Source: 13-2-20CM-68-14 sp046733295 (GTDB taxonomy: Bacteria > Actinomycetota > Thermoleophilia > Gaiellales > Gaiellaceae). From it: a stretch of DNA of 64,000 bases. The notes under the pieces are model-generated. The model was not told where the DNA came from. It made no database searches and was given only the letters and a program-made list of their open reading frames with translations. The position numbers and the translations under genes were made by a program. The DNA lies in the NCBI GenBank assembly GCA_046733295.1, contig JBKPOY010000031.1:62001-126000 (forward strand), written 5' to 3'. Shown here piece after piece: positions 8,235 to 18,631 of this stretch (the stretch's first letter is position 1; each line of letters opens with the position of its first letter).

Positions 8235-9208
8235 GCCGGTGTCTGTTCGAGCGACGCCTGCAGTTGCTCGAGCGTGCGCACGACCGCGAGCCCGTCTCGC
8301 GCGGCGGCGAGCGGGTCGCCCTCCCCGGCGACGAGGCCCAGGAAGTGCTCGCACTCGAGGCGGAGAGGCTCGTCGTTGGCGATCTTGGGGCTGTGGATAT
8401 CCCCCGTCCGGGTCACCCACTCGCCGTACGTCGCGGCCCGCTCGACGGGCCCCTTGTCGTAGACCGTCAGCTTCCGGTCGAGCTCCATGTCGTCGAAGAC
8501 CGCCATCTTGTCGCGGCCGACGACGGTGATCCGGCGCATCTTGTGCGGGTCCAGCCACGAAAGGTGCATGTGCGCGACCTTGCCCGAGGGGAAGCGCAGG
8601 TAGCAGAAGACGACGTCCTCGACGCCCTCGGTCAGGAACGACTCGCCGCGCGCCCAGGCCTCGGCTGGTTCTTCCTCGAGCAGGTGCAGAATCACTGAGA
8701 GGTCGTGGACGCCGAGCGACCAGAGCGCGTTCTCGTCCTTGCGGATCTGGCCGAGGTTCTGTCGGTTGCCGTAGACGTAGAGCACGTCGCCCAGCTCGCC
8801 GGACCCGATCAGCTCCTTCAGGCGCGCGACGCCCGGGTGGTAGAGCAGCAGGTGACCGGGCATCAGCACCCGGCCCTGCTCCTCGGCCGTCGCCAACAGC
8901 TCCTCGGCCTCCGCTCCGGTGAGCGCGGGCGGCTTCTCGACGAGTACGTGCTTGCCTGCGTCGAGCGCGCGCTTCGCCAGCTCGAAATGCGTCGTCACGG
9001 GGGTCGCGACGATCACCGCTTCGAGGCTCTCGTCCGCCAGCAGGTCGTCGAGGTCGGCGGTCATCCGCGCGCCGGGGAACCTCGACGCGAGGCGAGCGCG
9101 GTTCTCGTCGGAGAGGTCGCAGAGCCAGACGAGCTCGGCGAGCTCGTCGAAGTTGCGCGCGAGATTCGGGCCCCAGTAGCCGAGGCCGACTAGGCCGACT
9201 TTCGTCAC
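8231..9208 (-). CDS. Gfo/Idh/MocA family oxidoreductase (nucleotide-sugar dehydrogenase candidate)
   Basis: An NAD(P)-dependent oxidoreductase of 325 residues. The start GTG 9208 overlaps the upstream epimerase stop as GTGA and places the Rossmann motif GLVGLGYWGPN at the N-terminus; longer frames read into the epimerase gene. The EKPPALT motif (family EKP) and a C-terminal alpha/beta dimerisation domain are present. With a WecB-type epimerase before it and a beta-helix acetyltransferase after it, the likely role is 3-oxidation of a UDP-HexNAc derivative, as WlbA/WbpB do. That role is inferred from context; sequence alone gives only the family. Confidence 0.85.
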   Translation of the reverse strand: MTKVGLVGLGYWGPNLARNFDELAELVWLCDLSDENRARLASRFPGARMTADLDDLLADESLEAVIVATPVTTHFELAKRALDAGKHVLVEKPPALTGAEAEELLATAEEQGRVLMPGHLLLYHPGVARLKELIGSGELGDVLYVYGNRQNLGQIRKDENALWSLGVHDLSVILHLLEEEPAEAWARGESFLTEGVEDVVFCYLRFPSGKVAHMHLSWLDPHKMRRITVVGRDKMAVFDDMELDRKLTVYDKGPVERAATYGEWVTRTGDIHSPKIANDEPLRLECEHFLGLVAGEGDPLAAARDGLAVVRTLEQLQASLEQTPA

Positions 9209-10254
9209 GGCGAGAGCGTAACGAGGGCCCCGGCGATGCGCTCCGAGGCTCGCCCGTCGCCGTAGAGCTGCGGTCGCTTGGCCGGCATCCGGGCCACGGC
9301 TGTCGCGGCGACGATCCGCTCCGGGTCGTCGTCGACGAGCACGTTGGCGCCGATCTCGACTGTGCGCGTCCACTCGGTCGAGGGTCGCAGTGTCACGCAG
9401 GGGACGCCGTACCAGTACGCCTCTTTCTGCAGGCCACCGGAGTCCGTGAGCACCACCCGCGCCTGTGAGGCGAGCGCGGCGAAGTCGAGATAGCCGAGCG
9501 GCGGCTCCAGCCGGACGTTGCCGGCCGGCTCGAGCTTCTCGTGCGCGAACGCCGCACGCGTGCGCGGGTGCACCGGGAAGACGACGGGCTCGTCGAGCCG
9601 GCCCAGCCCCTCGAGGATGCGCCCGAGGCGCGGCTGGGAGGTGTTCGCCTCGCGGTGGACGGTGGCGACGAGATAGCCGCCGGGCTCGAGGCCGAGGCGG
9701 TCGAGGATCCGCGAGCGCTCCCCTGCGAGCGGGGCCAGCTTCATCGTGGCGTCGGCCATCACGTCGCCGACGACCTCACGGCGGCCGGGGACGCCTTCGG
9801 CCGCGAGGATCTCCGCGGCTTTCTCGTCGGGGCAGAAGAGCACCGCGGCCAGACGGTCGACCTCGATCCGGTTCCGCTCCTCCGGCATCTCCAGGTCCCC
9901 GCTCCGCAACCCGGCCTCGACGTGCGCCTGGGGGACGCCGCTGTCGTTCGCGGCGAGGGCGCCGGCGAGGGTCGAATTCGTATCGCCGTAGACGAGGACG
10001 ACGTCCGGCCGCCCGGAACCGATCGCGGCGCGGATCCCCGCCCGCATCGGCGCAGGCTCGGCCGTGTGCAGGTCGAGTGCGTAGTGCGGCCTCGGCAAGT
10101 CGAGCTCGTCGACGAAGACCTGCGACAGCTCCGGGTCGTAGTGCTGCCCCGTGTGCAGGACGATTTCGTCGATTCCCCGGCCCCGAAGCGCCACCGAAAG
10201 CGGCGCGGACTTGACGAACTGGGGCCGGTTTCCGACGACCGAGAGAACGCGCAT
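9205..10254 (-). CDS. wecB: UDP-N-acetylglucosamine 2-epimerase (non-hydrolysing, WecB/WbpI family)
   Basis: A UDP-HexNAc 2-epimerase of 349 residues, of usual length, in the GT-B fold. Motifs are the N-terminal VVGNRPQFVK, HTGQHYD, YGDTNSTLAG, HVEAGLRSGD followed by MPEERNRIEVD, and C-terminal TDSGGLQKEA with the UDP-binding RPSTEWTRTVE. The start is ATG 10254. TACCGT (complement of 10263-10268) ends eight bases upstream, so the mRNA is probably nearly leaderless. It is the first gene of the three-gene operon. It may act on UDP-GlcNAc itself (WecB) or on a diacetamido uronic derivative (WbpI); the operon partners favour the second. Confidence 0.9.
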   Translation of the reverse strand: MRVLSVVGNRPQFVKSAPLSVALRGRGIDEIVLHTGQHYDPELSQVFVDELDLPRPHYALDLHTAEPAPMRAGIRAAIGSGRPDVVLVYGDTNSTLAGALAANDSGVPQAHVEAGLRSGDLEMPEERNRIEVDRLAAVLFCPDEKAAEILAAEGVPGRREVVGDVMADATMKLAPLAGERSRILDRLGLEPGGYLVATVHREANTSQPRLGRILEGLGRLDEPVVFPVHPRTRAAFAHEKLEPAGNVRLEPPLGYLDFAALASQARVVLTDSGGLQKEAYWYGVPCVTLRPSTEWTRTVEIGANVLVDDDPERIVAATAVARMPAKRPQLYGDGRASERIAGALVTLSP

Positions 10255-10276
10255 CGCTTGGTACGGTATTGCGCTC

Positions 10277-10349
10277 GGGCCGTTAGCTCAGCTGGTAGAG
10301 CAGGGGACTCTTAATCCCAAGGTCGAAGGTTCGAATCCTTCACGGCCCA
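10277..10349 (+). tRNA. tRNA-Lys (anticodon CTT)
   Basis: A complete cloverleaf. The acceptor is GGGCCGT/ACGGCCC, the D arm GCTC..GAGC contains AGCTGGTAGA, the anticodon stem is GGGA/TCCC around loop CTCTTAA (anticodon CTT at the centre), and the T arm is GAAGG/CCTTC with loop TTCGAAT. The discriminator base is A10349. The genome does not encode the CCA end. It is divergent from wecB, with 22 bases between them. Confidence 0.97.
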
Positions 10350-10390
10350 TCGCGGAGCGGTTGTCCGCGAAGCGGACCGGTGGCAGGGGT

Positions 10391-10416
10391 CTGGGGAAAC
10401 CGCGGGGTTTCCCCAG
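10391..10416 (+). terminator. perfect 11-bp inverted repeat downstream of tRNA-Lys
   Basis: CTGGGGAAACC and its exact reverse complement GGTTTCCCCAG flank a four-base loop. There is no T tract. The position, 42 bases after the tRNA and just before a possible ATG at 10418, fits a tRNA terminator or processing hairpin. It argues against 10418 as the histidine-kinase start. Confidence 0.6.
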
Positions 10417-10471
10417 CATGTCTCGACCACACCCGAACCGCTCGCGTCGGGCGCGGCGACAATTGGATTCG

Positions 10472-12982
10472 ATGAACCGGCTAGCCGACATCCTGAGACG
10501 CTCCCGGCAAGAAGGGGACGTCGAAGCCGGGCGCGGGATCGGCCCGACCATACCTCTCGACGTCGTGTTGCGCGGCGTCGCCGAGGCGATCACCGTGCAG
10601 GATCGCGAGGACCGGCTCGTCTTCGCGAACGACGCGGCGGCGGAGATGCTGGGCTTCGATTCGCCCGAGGCGCTCCTCGCCGCCGGCCCGGCGGAACGAA
10701 TGGCCGCCTTCGAGATCCTCGATGACGACGGCGGGCCCCTCCCGCTCGACCGCTTGCCCGGCCGCCGCGCGCTCGCAGGCGAGACGGGAGCCGCCCAGAC
10801 GATTCGCTATCGCGTGCGTGCGACGGGCGAGGAGCGGTGGTCGATCGTCCGGGCGGCGCCGATCGAGGGTGCGGACGGAACGGTCGACCTGGCGATCAAC
10901 ACGTTCCACGACATCACCGGCCGCGTCCTCGCCGAGCGGCGGCTCGCGTTCCTCGCCGACGCCAGCGAGCGGCTCGGGGCGGCCTCCCTCGATTGGGAGG
11001 AGACGCTCAAGGAGCTCGCCGAGATCGCCATCCCGGCCCTCGCGGACTGGTGCATCGTCGACGTGCTCGAGGACGACGGGAAGATCCTGCGCGAGGTCAC
11101 CGTGGCCGCGGCCGACCCGAAAAACGAGCAGCTGCTCAGGGAGATGCGTGAGCGCTACCGCCCCGCGGTCGACTCGCCGCAGCCCGCCGCCAGTGCCCTT
11201 CGGACCGGCGAGGCACAGCTCTTCCCTGAGTTCACCCCCGAGTCGCTGCGCGCGACCACACGCGACGAGCGGCACTTCTCGCTGATCAGTCGTCTGAATC
11301 CGTCCGCGGCGATCGCCGTCCCGCTCAAGGCACGGGGACATATCGTCGGCGCGGCCACCTTCGCTTGGTCGGAGTCGAAGCGGCGCTACACCCCGGCGGA
11401 CGTGGAGCTCGCGCAGGAGCTAGCGCGGCGTGCCGGCCTCGCCGTGGAGAACGCCCGTCTCTACCGTGCGGAGCAGGAGGCCGGGGCGCGCGTCACCTTC
11501 CTCGCGGAAGCGGGTCGTGTACTCGGCTCCTCGCTCGACTACGAGACGACGCTGAGGCGGGTCGCGCGGCTCGCGGTGCCGCGGCTCGGCGACTGGTGCG
11601 CGATCGACATGCTGGACGAAGCGGGGCAGATGAAGCGGCTGACGGGCGCCCACAGCGATCCGTCGAAGGGGGCGCCCGAGGTCGATCCGCCGGCGAAGGC
11701 GCCCTCCGACAGGGTCGCGACCTACGGAGCGCCGAACGTTCTCCGCACGGGTCGCTCCGAGTTGCATGCCGAGCTCTCCGGAGGCCGCTCGCTGATGTGC
11801 GTGCCCCTGATCGCCCGGGGGCGCGTGCTCGGCGCGATCACCTTCGGGTCCGAGGCGAGCCGGCGCTTCGCCCGGGAGGATCTCGGCGAGGCGGAGGAGC
11901 TCGCGAGGCGCGCCGCCATCGCCGTCGACAACGCTCGGCTCTTCCACGAGGCGGAGCGCCGGGCGGACGCGGTCCGCGTCCTCGCCTACATCGGCGACGG
12001 CGTCTTCCTGCTCGACAGCGAAGGCGTCGTTCGCCTGTGGAACCGTGCCGCGGAGACGATCACCGGGCTGACGGCGAGCCAGGTCGTGGGACGCGCTGTG
12101 GCCGAGGCGCTCCCGGGCTGGGCGGCGATCTCCGACCGGGTCCCGATCGCGGCGGCCCCCGGGGCGGGCGCCGCCGCGGAGACGCTGCCGCTCGAGCTCC
12201 CCGACCAGGAGCTCTGGCTGTCGATCTCCGGGGTCGGCTTTCTCGAGGGAACGGTCTTCGCGTTTCGTGACCTGACCGAGGAACGCGCGATCGAACGGCT
12301 GAAGAGCGACTTCGTTTCCACCGTCTCGCACGAGCTGCGAACGCCGCTGGCGGCAATCTACGGTGCTGCGCTCACCCTGCGGCGGGACGACCTCGCGCTG
12401 GACGAGCTCCAGCGGGAGAACCTTTTGTCCGTCGTCGCGAACGAGGCGGACCGGTTGGCGCGCACGGTCAACGACATCCTCTGGACGAGTCGGCTCGATA
12501 CCGACACCCTGCGCGTGGCGATCGAGAGCTGCGACGCCCGTGCTCTCGCGGCCGGCGTGGTCGCGGCCGCGGAGACGCATCTGCCCGCGACCATCGAGCT
12601 CGACCTCGCCTCGCCCCCGGAGGTCCCGCCCGTGGCGGCCGATCCCGACAAGGTGCGCCAGGTGCTGGCAAACCTCGTCGACAACGCCGTCAAGTACTCG
12701 CCCGACGGCGGCCGCGTCGGGGTCGCAGTCGAGCCGGCAAACGGCTACGTACGCTTCTCGGTCACCGATCAGGGACTGGGCATCCCCTCGGCCGAGCAGC
12801 GCCGGATCTTCGACAAGTTCTACCGGCTCGATCCGGAGATGACGCGCGGGGTCGGCGGCACCGGGCTCGGCCTCTACATCTGCCGCGAGCTGGTCCGCCG
12901 CATGGATGGCCGGATCTGGGTCGACTCGAACGAGGGAGCGGGCTCGACCTTCGCGTTCGAGCTGCCCGCGGCCTCGCATTGA
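10472..12982 (+). CDS. multidomain sensor histidine kinase (PAS-GAF-GAF-PAS-HisKA-HATPase)
   Basis: A soluble-looking sensor kinase of 836 residues from ATG 10472; ATG 10418 would add 18 residues but abuts a hairpin. Domain order: a PAS domain at about residues 30-150, two GAF domains at about 160-320 and 330-490 (each beginning with FLA(D/E)A and an ETL-ELA-type helix), and a second PAS at about 500-600. The kinase core has the H box SHELRTPLAAI with His at about 620, N box NLVDNAVKYSP, G1 DQGLGIP and G2 GTGLGLYI. No transmembrane helix is evident and no response regulator is adjacent. The signal is unknown. It ends at a strong hairpin. Confidence 0.9.
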   Translation: MNRLADILRRSRQEGDVEAGRGIGPTIPLDVVLRGVAEAITVQDREDRLVFANDAAAEMLGFDSPEALLAAGPAERMAAFEILDDDGGPLPLDRLPGRRALAGETGAAQTIRYRVRATGEERWSIVRAAPIEGADGTVDLAINTFHDITGRVLAERRLAFLADASERLGAASLDWEETLKELAEIAIPALADWCIVDVLEDDGKILREVTVAAADPKNEQLLREMRERYRPAVDSPQPAASALRTGEAQLFPEFTPESLRATTRDERHFSLISRLNPSAAIAVPLKARGHIVGAATFAWSESKRRYTPADVELAQELARRAGLAVENARLYRAEQEAGARVTFLAEAGRVLGSSLDYETTLRRVARLAVPRLGDWCAIDMLDEAGQMKRLTGAHSDPSKGAPEVDPPAKAPSDRVATYGAPNVLRTGRSELHAELSGGRSLMCVPLIARGRVLGAITFGSEASRRFAREDLGEAEELARRAAIAVDNARLFHEAERRADAVRVLAYIGDGVFLLDSEGVVRLWNRAAETITGLTASQVVGRAVAEALPGWAAISDRVPIAAAPGAGAAAETLPLELPDQELWLSISGVGFLEGTVFAFRDLTEERAIERLKSDFVSTVSHELRTPLAAIYGAALTLRRDDLALDELQRENLLSVVANEADRLARTVNDILWTSRLDTDTLRVAIESCDARALAAGVVAAAETHLPATIELDLASPPEVPPVAADPDKVRQVLANLVDNAVKYSPDGGRVGVAVEPANGYVRFSVTDQGLGIPSAEQRRIFDKFYRLDPEMTRGVGGTGLGLYICRELVRRMDGRIWVDSNEGAGSTFAFELPAASH

Positions 12983-12984
12983 CG

Positions 12985-13014
12985 AGAACGGGACGGCCGG
13001 AGCCGTCCCGTTCT
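12985..13014 (+). terminator. strong hairpin after the histidine kinase
   Basis: A 13-bp perfect stem (AGAACGGGACGGC with its complement) around the loop CGGA, starting three bases after the stop codon. No run of T follows. It separates two convergent genes and could stop transcription from both sides. Confidence 0.75.
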
Positions 13015-13037
13015 GAACTGCGCGCGTTCCGCTCCCT

Positions 13038-13268
13038 TTATGGCGGCCCGGGGCCTTCCTCCACGTAGCCGCCACGCCTGCGGTTCGACCAGTAGCCGGG
13101 ACCGGCCCACGACGACCAGAAGATCATCGAGAGGACGAGTCCGACAAGGCCGATGATCATCAAGATCCAGCCGATTGCGTCCTCGTTGACGCCGGCGACG
13201 TCGCCTGTGACTCCCCAGACGAGGATTGCGCCCGCAGCGACCAGGATCAAGCTGACTCCGATTCCCAT
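13038..13268 (-). CDS. small two-helix membrane protein, DUF6458-like
   Basis: A protein of 76 residues with a hydrophobic N-terminal helix (GVSLILVAAGAILVWGV), a short polar turn with GVNEDAIGWILM, a second helix (IIGLVGLVLSMIFW) and an Arg/Gly-rich tail. This layout matches the small actinobacterial DUF6458 family, whose function is unknown. The start ATG 13268 is supported by AAAGGAGGT a few bases upstream, one of the strongest Shine-Dalgarno sequences here. It is divergent from the cox operon. Confidence 0.75.
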   Translation of the reverse strand: MGIGVSLILVAAGAILVWGVTGDVAGVNEDAIGWILMIIGLVGLVLSMIFWSSWAGPGYWSNRRRGGYVEEGPGPP

Positions 13269-13354
13269 TCAGACCTCCTTTCGGGGCCTGTGTTCCCACC
13301 CGGCCCTGGCGCCCTTGTACCCGGGCCTCAGGCTGCGGAAACGCGGGTTTGTGA

Positions 13355-13397
13355 CGCTTGTTCGCAAGCGGCGCGCCGCCTGCGGATTGAGTAGTCT
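13355..13397 (+). promoter_or_regulatory. coxB promoter region with hairpin/operator-like repeat
   Basis: TAGTCT (13392-13397) lies six bases before GTG 13404, giving a predicted leaderless mRNA. Upstream, CGCTTG-TTCG-CAAGCG (13355-13370) is a perfect inverted repeat that would overlap the -35 region and could be an operator. TTTGTGACGC (13348-13357) recurs at 18520-18529, after the operon. Confidence 0.5.
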
Positions 13398-13403
13398 CGC
13401 GGC

Positions 13404-14428
13404 GTGCGCAGGGGGACCCTGGTGCGCCTCGTCGCCGTCGGGCTCGCCGCCGCCGCAGTGGCGTTTGCGGTGGCTTTTTTCGTTCCCTGGCTGCCGACGC
13501 CGGCCTCCGAGGAGATGGACCGGATCGACTTCATCTTCTGGTTTGTGACCGTGATCTCGATCGCGATCTTCGCGCTCGTCGCCGCCGTCATCCTCTACGC
13601 GGTCGTCCGCTTCCGGGCGCGGCCCGACGACGACTCGGACGGGGCTCCGATCCACGGCCACACCGGACTCGAGATCGCCTGGACGGCCGTTCCGGCCATT
13701 CTCGTCACGGCGATCTCGATCGCCAGCGCGGTCGCCCTCGCTCAGAACGACCGCCTGCCGAAGGACCACATGCAGGTGAACGTGCTGGCCCAGCAGTTCA
13801 CGTGGTCGTTCTCGTACCCGAGCCACAAAGGGCTCACCTCCTCGATCCTCAGACTCCCGCTCCACAAGCCGATCGAGCTGAAGATCAGGTCGAAGGAGAA
13901 CGACGTCATCCACTCGTTCTGGGTGCCGCAGTTCGGGCAGAAGCAGGACGCCGTGCCGGGGATCACGACCCGTCTCGTGATCACGCCGAAGCGCCTCGGC
14001 ACGTACCCGGTCGTCTGCACCGAGCTCTGCGGCGAAGGTCATGCGTTGATGCGCGCGCAGGCGATCGTGATGAGACCGGCGGCGTTCAACGCCTGGGTGA
14101 AGAGGCAGCAGGCCGCGGTCGCGAGGGCGAACCGCGCACCGCCCGGCGCCGGGCCGGCCCTCGCCGTCTTCCGGAGCGCCGGTTGCTCCGGCTGTCACAC
14201 GTTCGAGCCCGCCGGGTCGTCGGCAACGACCGGCCCGGACCTCGATAACCTGAAGGCGGATGCAAAGCGGGCTGGTCAGCCGCTCGAGAAGTTCGTTCGC
14301 GAGTCGATCCTCGACCCGAACGCGTACGTCGAGAAGGGCTACCAGCCGAACATCATGCCGAGCACGTTCGACTCCCTGCCGAAGCAGGATCTCGACGGGC
14401 TCGTGACGTTCCTCGTCCAGGGGACGAA

Positions 14429-14432
<4 letters not shown>
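13404..14432 (+). CDS. coxB: cytochrome c oxidase subunit II with fused cytochrome c domain (caa3 type)
   Basis: A protein of 342 residues that takes electrons from cytochrome c to the CuA centre of the terminal oxidase. An N-terminal hydrophobic segment is followed by two subunit-II helices. The cupredoxin domain ends in the CuA loop CTELCGEGHALM at about residues 204-215. After a linker comes a class I cytochrome c domain with heme motif CSGCH near residue 261 and the axial Met likely in NIMPSTF. The fused heme domain defines a caa3-type oxidase. It overlaps coxA by four bases (GTGA). Confidence 0.95.
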
Positions 14433-16362
<1,930 letters not shown>

Positions 16363-16363
<1 letters not shown>

Positions 16364-17196
16364 TGAGCCACATCCTCGTCGTCGCCAACGAGACGGCCGC
16401 GAGCAAGCAGTTGCTGGACGCGGTTCGTGGCGGCGCGGAGGCGGGGGCCGACCTCGTCACCGTGATCGCGCCGGTCAACACGCCCTCCGGGGGGTACGTC
16501 GTCTACGAGGACACGCGACGGGCGGCGGCCGGGCGGCGGCTCGACAGGACGCTCTCGGCTCTCCGCGAGGCCGGCATCGCCGCGCACGGCCTCGTCGTCG
16601 ACACGTCTCCGGACGACGCCGTTCGTGACGCGCTCGCGCAGCTGGAGCCGCGCCCCGACCGGATCGTCGTCTCGACGCACCCGGAGCAGAAGTCGGGCTG
16701 GCTGCGGAAGAACGTCGTCGACAAGATCCGTGGCGCGGCGGGGGACACGCCCGTCGACCACGTGGTCGTGGACCTCGAGTCTGAGGGCGGCCCGAAGAAC
16801 GTCCTCGTCGTCGCGAACGAGACCGTGGTCGGCGAGCCGCTGCTCGAGCGGATCCGCGAGCGAGCGGCGCGCGGCCCTGCGAGCTTCCTGATCGTCTCGC
16901 CGCAGAGCGATCCCACGCAGGCGTCGCACCCGGAGGCCGAGCGGCGTCTGCGCCGCGCGCTGACGCTGCTCCGCGCCGAGGGGATCGACGTCCACGGCCA
17001 GGTCGCGCATCCGGATCCGTTCGCGGCGGCGACGCACGCCGTCGAGGACGAGCGGATCGACGAGATCATCGTCTCAACGTTCGCTCCGGAGAAGTCGGGC
17101 TGGCTGAGGCGCGACCTGATCGAGCGGCTGAAGAAGGAGACCGGCCTGCCGGTCGAGCACGTGACGCTGGAGGAGGAGGTCGAGGCGGCGACGTGA
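16363..17196 (+). CDS. tandem UspA-like protein inside the cox operon
   Basis: A soluble protein of 277 residues made of two homologous halves. Both begin LVVANET (ILVVANETAA at residue 4, VLVVANETVV near residue 147) and share ALxxLRxxGI(A/D)xHG, a DRIVVST or DEIIVST strand, EKSGWLR and VxHV(V/T)xxLE. The fold order resembles UspA/Rossmann universal-stress domains, but the classic ATP loop GxxGxxxxxxxxxGS is not evident, so nucleotide binding is uncertain. It lies between coxA and coxC, with overlaps on both sides (TGATG and GTGA), so it is made together with the oxidase. A role in assembly or regulation is inferred only from position. Confidence 0.75.
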
Positions 17197-17786
17197 GTGC
17201 TCACGCGGAGACCCACGCACATCCCCCCGTGGCGCACCAGAGCTCCCGCGTCGACGCCCGAACGCTCGGGATGTTCCTGTTCATCGCCTCCGAGGTGATG
17301 CTCTTCGGCTCCTTCTTCACGGCCTACTTCTTCGTCCGCGTCGTCAATCACCAGGCGTGGCCACCGCCCCCGTACCACCTGCCGGTGTTCGTGGCGTTCG
17401 TGAACACCTGCATCCTCGTGACGTCGAGCTTCACGATGCACTGGGCGCTCCAGTCGATCAAGCGCGGCAACCGCGTGGGGCTGCAGGCCGGACTGTCGCT
17501 CACGTTCCTGATGGGGCTCACGTTCCTGCTGACGCAGGTCCTCGAGTACGCACGGGTCGGCTTCTCCCCGAGCGACCAGGCGTTCGGAACGATCTTCTAC
17601 TGCCTCACGGGTCTCCACGGCGCGCACGTCTTCGTCGGCCTGACGATCCTGGCGGCTATGACCGCGCGCGCCTATCGCGGCCATTTCTCGCCGGACGCGC
17701 ACCACGGCGTCGAGATCGGCGGGATCTATTGGCACTTCGTGGACGTAATGTGGATAGTCGTGTTCACGACGGTCTACATCCTCTGA
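17193..17786 (+). CDS. coxC: cytochrome c oxidase subunit III
   Basis: A membrane subunit of 197 residues, the short five-helix form usual in actinobacterial and caa3 oxidases. It starts at GTG 17193, overlapping the previous stop as GTGA. Features are the LGMFLFIASEVMLFGSFF helix, the SSFTMHWAL segment, HGAHVFVGL and the C-terminal HFVDVMWIVVF, all conserved in subunit III. It stabilises subunit I and sits on the proton-entry side. The next gene follows after ten bases. Confidence 0.95.
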   Translation: MSAHAETHAHPPVAHQSSRVDARTLGMFLFIASEVMLFGSFFTAYFFVRVVNHQAWPPPPYHLPVFVAFVNTCILVTSSFTMHWALQSIKRGNRVGLQAGLSLTFLMGLTFLLTQVLEYARVGFSPSDQAFGTIFYCLTGLHGAHVFVGLTILAAMTARAYRGHFSPDAHHGVEIGGIYWHFVDVMWIVVFTTVYIL

Positions 17787-17796
17787 GGAGGAGCCC

Positions 17797-18447
17797 GTGA
17801 GAAACCCGTTCCGGTCCGAAGCCGACGCCTATCGCTTCGTGTGGCTGACGATCGGCTACTTCGGGTTGATCGTGCTCGGCGCGGTGATCAACCGCTGGGT
17901 CGGCCTCGCGGTGTTCATCGTCCTCTCGGCCGCCGTCGCGTGGCTCTACTTCCGCCAGGGCGATCGCGAGGGGCCACGCGTCACGGAGACGCGGTCGCGG
18001 AGCGCCGCCGACGAGCGCCGGATCCTCGTGGTCGCGAACGAGACCGTCGGCGGCGAGACCCTCCGCGACTGCATCACCGAGCGCAGCGCGGGGTACCGCG
18101 CCGAGGTTCTCGTCGTCTCGCCTGCCCTGAATTCGCCGCTCAAGCACTGGGTCTCGGACGAGGACGGCGCGCGCAACGCCGCGCAGGAGCGTCTGAACCG
18201 AAGCCTCGGCAGGCTCCGCGCCGCCGGCATCGACGCCCGCGGTGAGATCGGCGACGGCGAGCCTCTTCAGGCGATCGAGGACGCGCTGCGCACGTTCGGC
18301 GCCGACGAGATCATCATCTCCACGCACCCGGAGGGCCGCTCGCACTGGCTCGAGCGCGGAGTCGTCAGCGGCGCCCGCGAACGCTTCTCGGTGCCGATCA
18401 CGCACGTGGTCGTCGACCTGGAACGCGAGCGCGAGGAAGTCCGCTAG
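17797..18447 (+). CDS. two-helix membrane segment fused to a UspA-like domain (possible oxidase subunit IV equivalent)
   Basis: A protein of 216 residues starting at GTG 17797, with GAGGAGGAG as ribosome binding site. Residues 1-52 hold two transmembrane helices (FVWLTIGYFGLIVLGAVI and LAVFIVLSAAVAWLYF), the size and topology of small cox subunit IV proteins. From residue 73 a single UspA-like domain starts with ILVVANETVGG and ends with ITHVVVDLERE, clearly related to the two domains encoded between coxA and coxC. The fusion ties this soluble domain to the membrane and to the oxidase operon. Function is unknown; a regulatory or assembly role is inferred. Confidence 0.7.
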   Translation: MRNPFRSEADAYRFVWLTIGYFGLIVLGAVINRWVGLAVFIVLSAAVAWLYFRQGDREGPRVTETRSRSAADERRILVVANETVGGETLRDCITERSAGYRAEVLVVSPALNSPLKHWVSDEDGARNAAQERLNRSLGRLRAAGIDARGEIGDGEPLQAIEDALRTFGADEIIISTHPEGRSHWLERGVVSGARERFSVPITHVVVDLEREREEVR

Positions 18448-18631
18448 GCCGCGGCCGTTTCCGTCTGGCCGCGCGGAGACCAGTCTCGACGTCGGACACC
18501 GTTACACGGAACAGACGCGTTTGTGACGCAAGTGCAAAAGCGCCTGCTCAGGGCCCCGCGCTGGGCGGCGCCCTTGGTGTCGGACACCGTGTTCGGATTG
18601 CGACCCCGCCGGCGGAGACCGTGCGCAGGCC
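18448..18631. other. intergenic region with repeated short motifs between convergent operons
   Basis: This 184-base gap holds TTTGTGACGC at 18520-18529 (also found upstream of coxB), GTCGGACACC at 18491-18500 and the near-palindrome GGTGTCGGACACC at 18576-18588. The last two resemble the GTC-GAC palindromes near dcd. No open frame with coding character and no clear T-tailed terminator were found. Confidence 0.5.

Noticed and set aside
10418..10471. ATG 10418 as the histidine-kinase start
   Set aside because: It begins one base after an 11-bp hairpin and has no ribosome binding site; ATG 10472 is preferred, but not proven.
11420..13075. A long open frame antisense to the histidine kinase (about 550 codons), with similar ones antisense to the MMPL, RTX and ABC transporter genes
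   Set aside because: High GC content leaves stop-free shadow frames. They have Arg/Asp/Gly-rich composition, no domains, and each lies opposite a gene with clear motifs.
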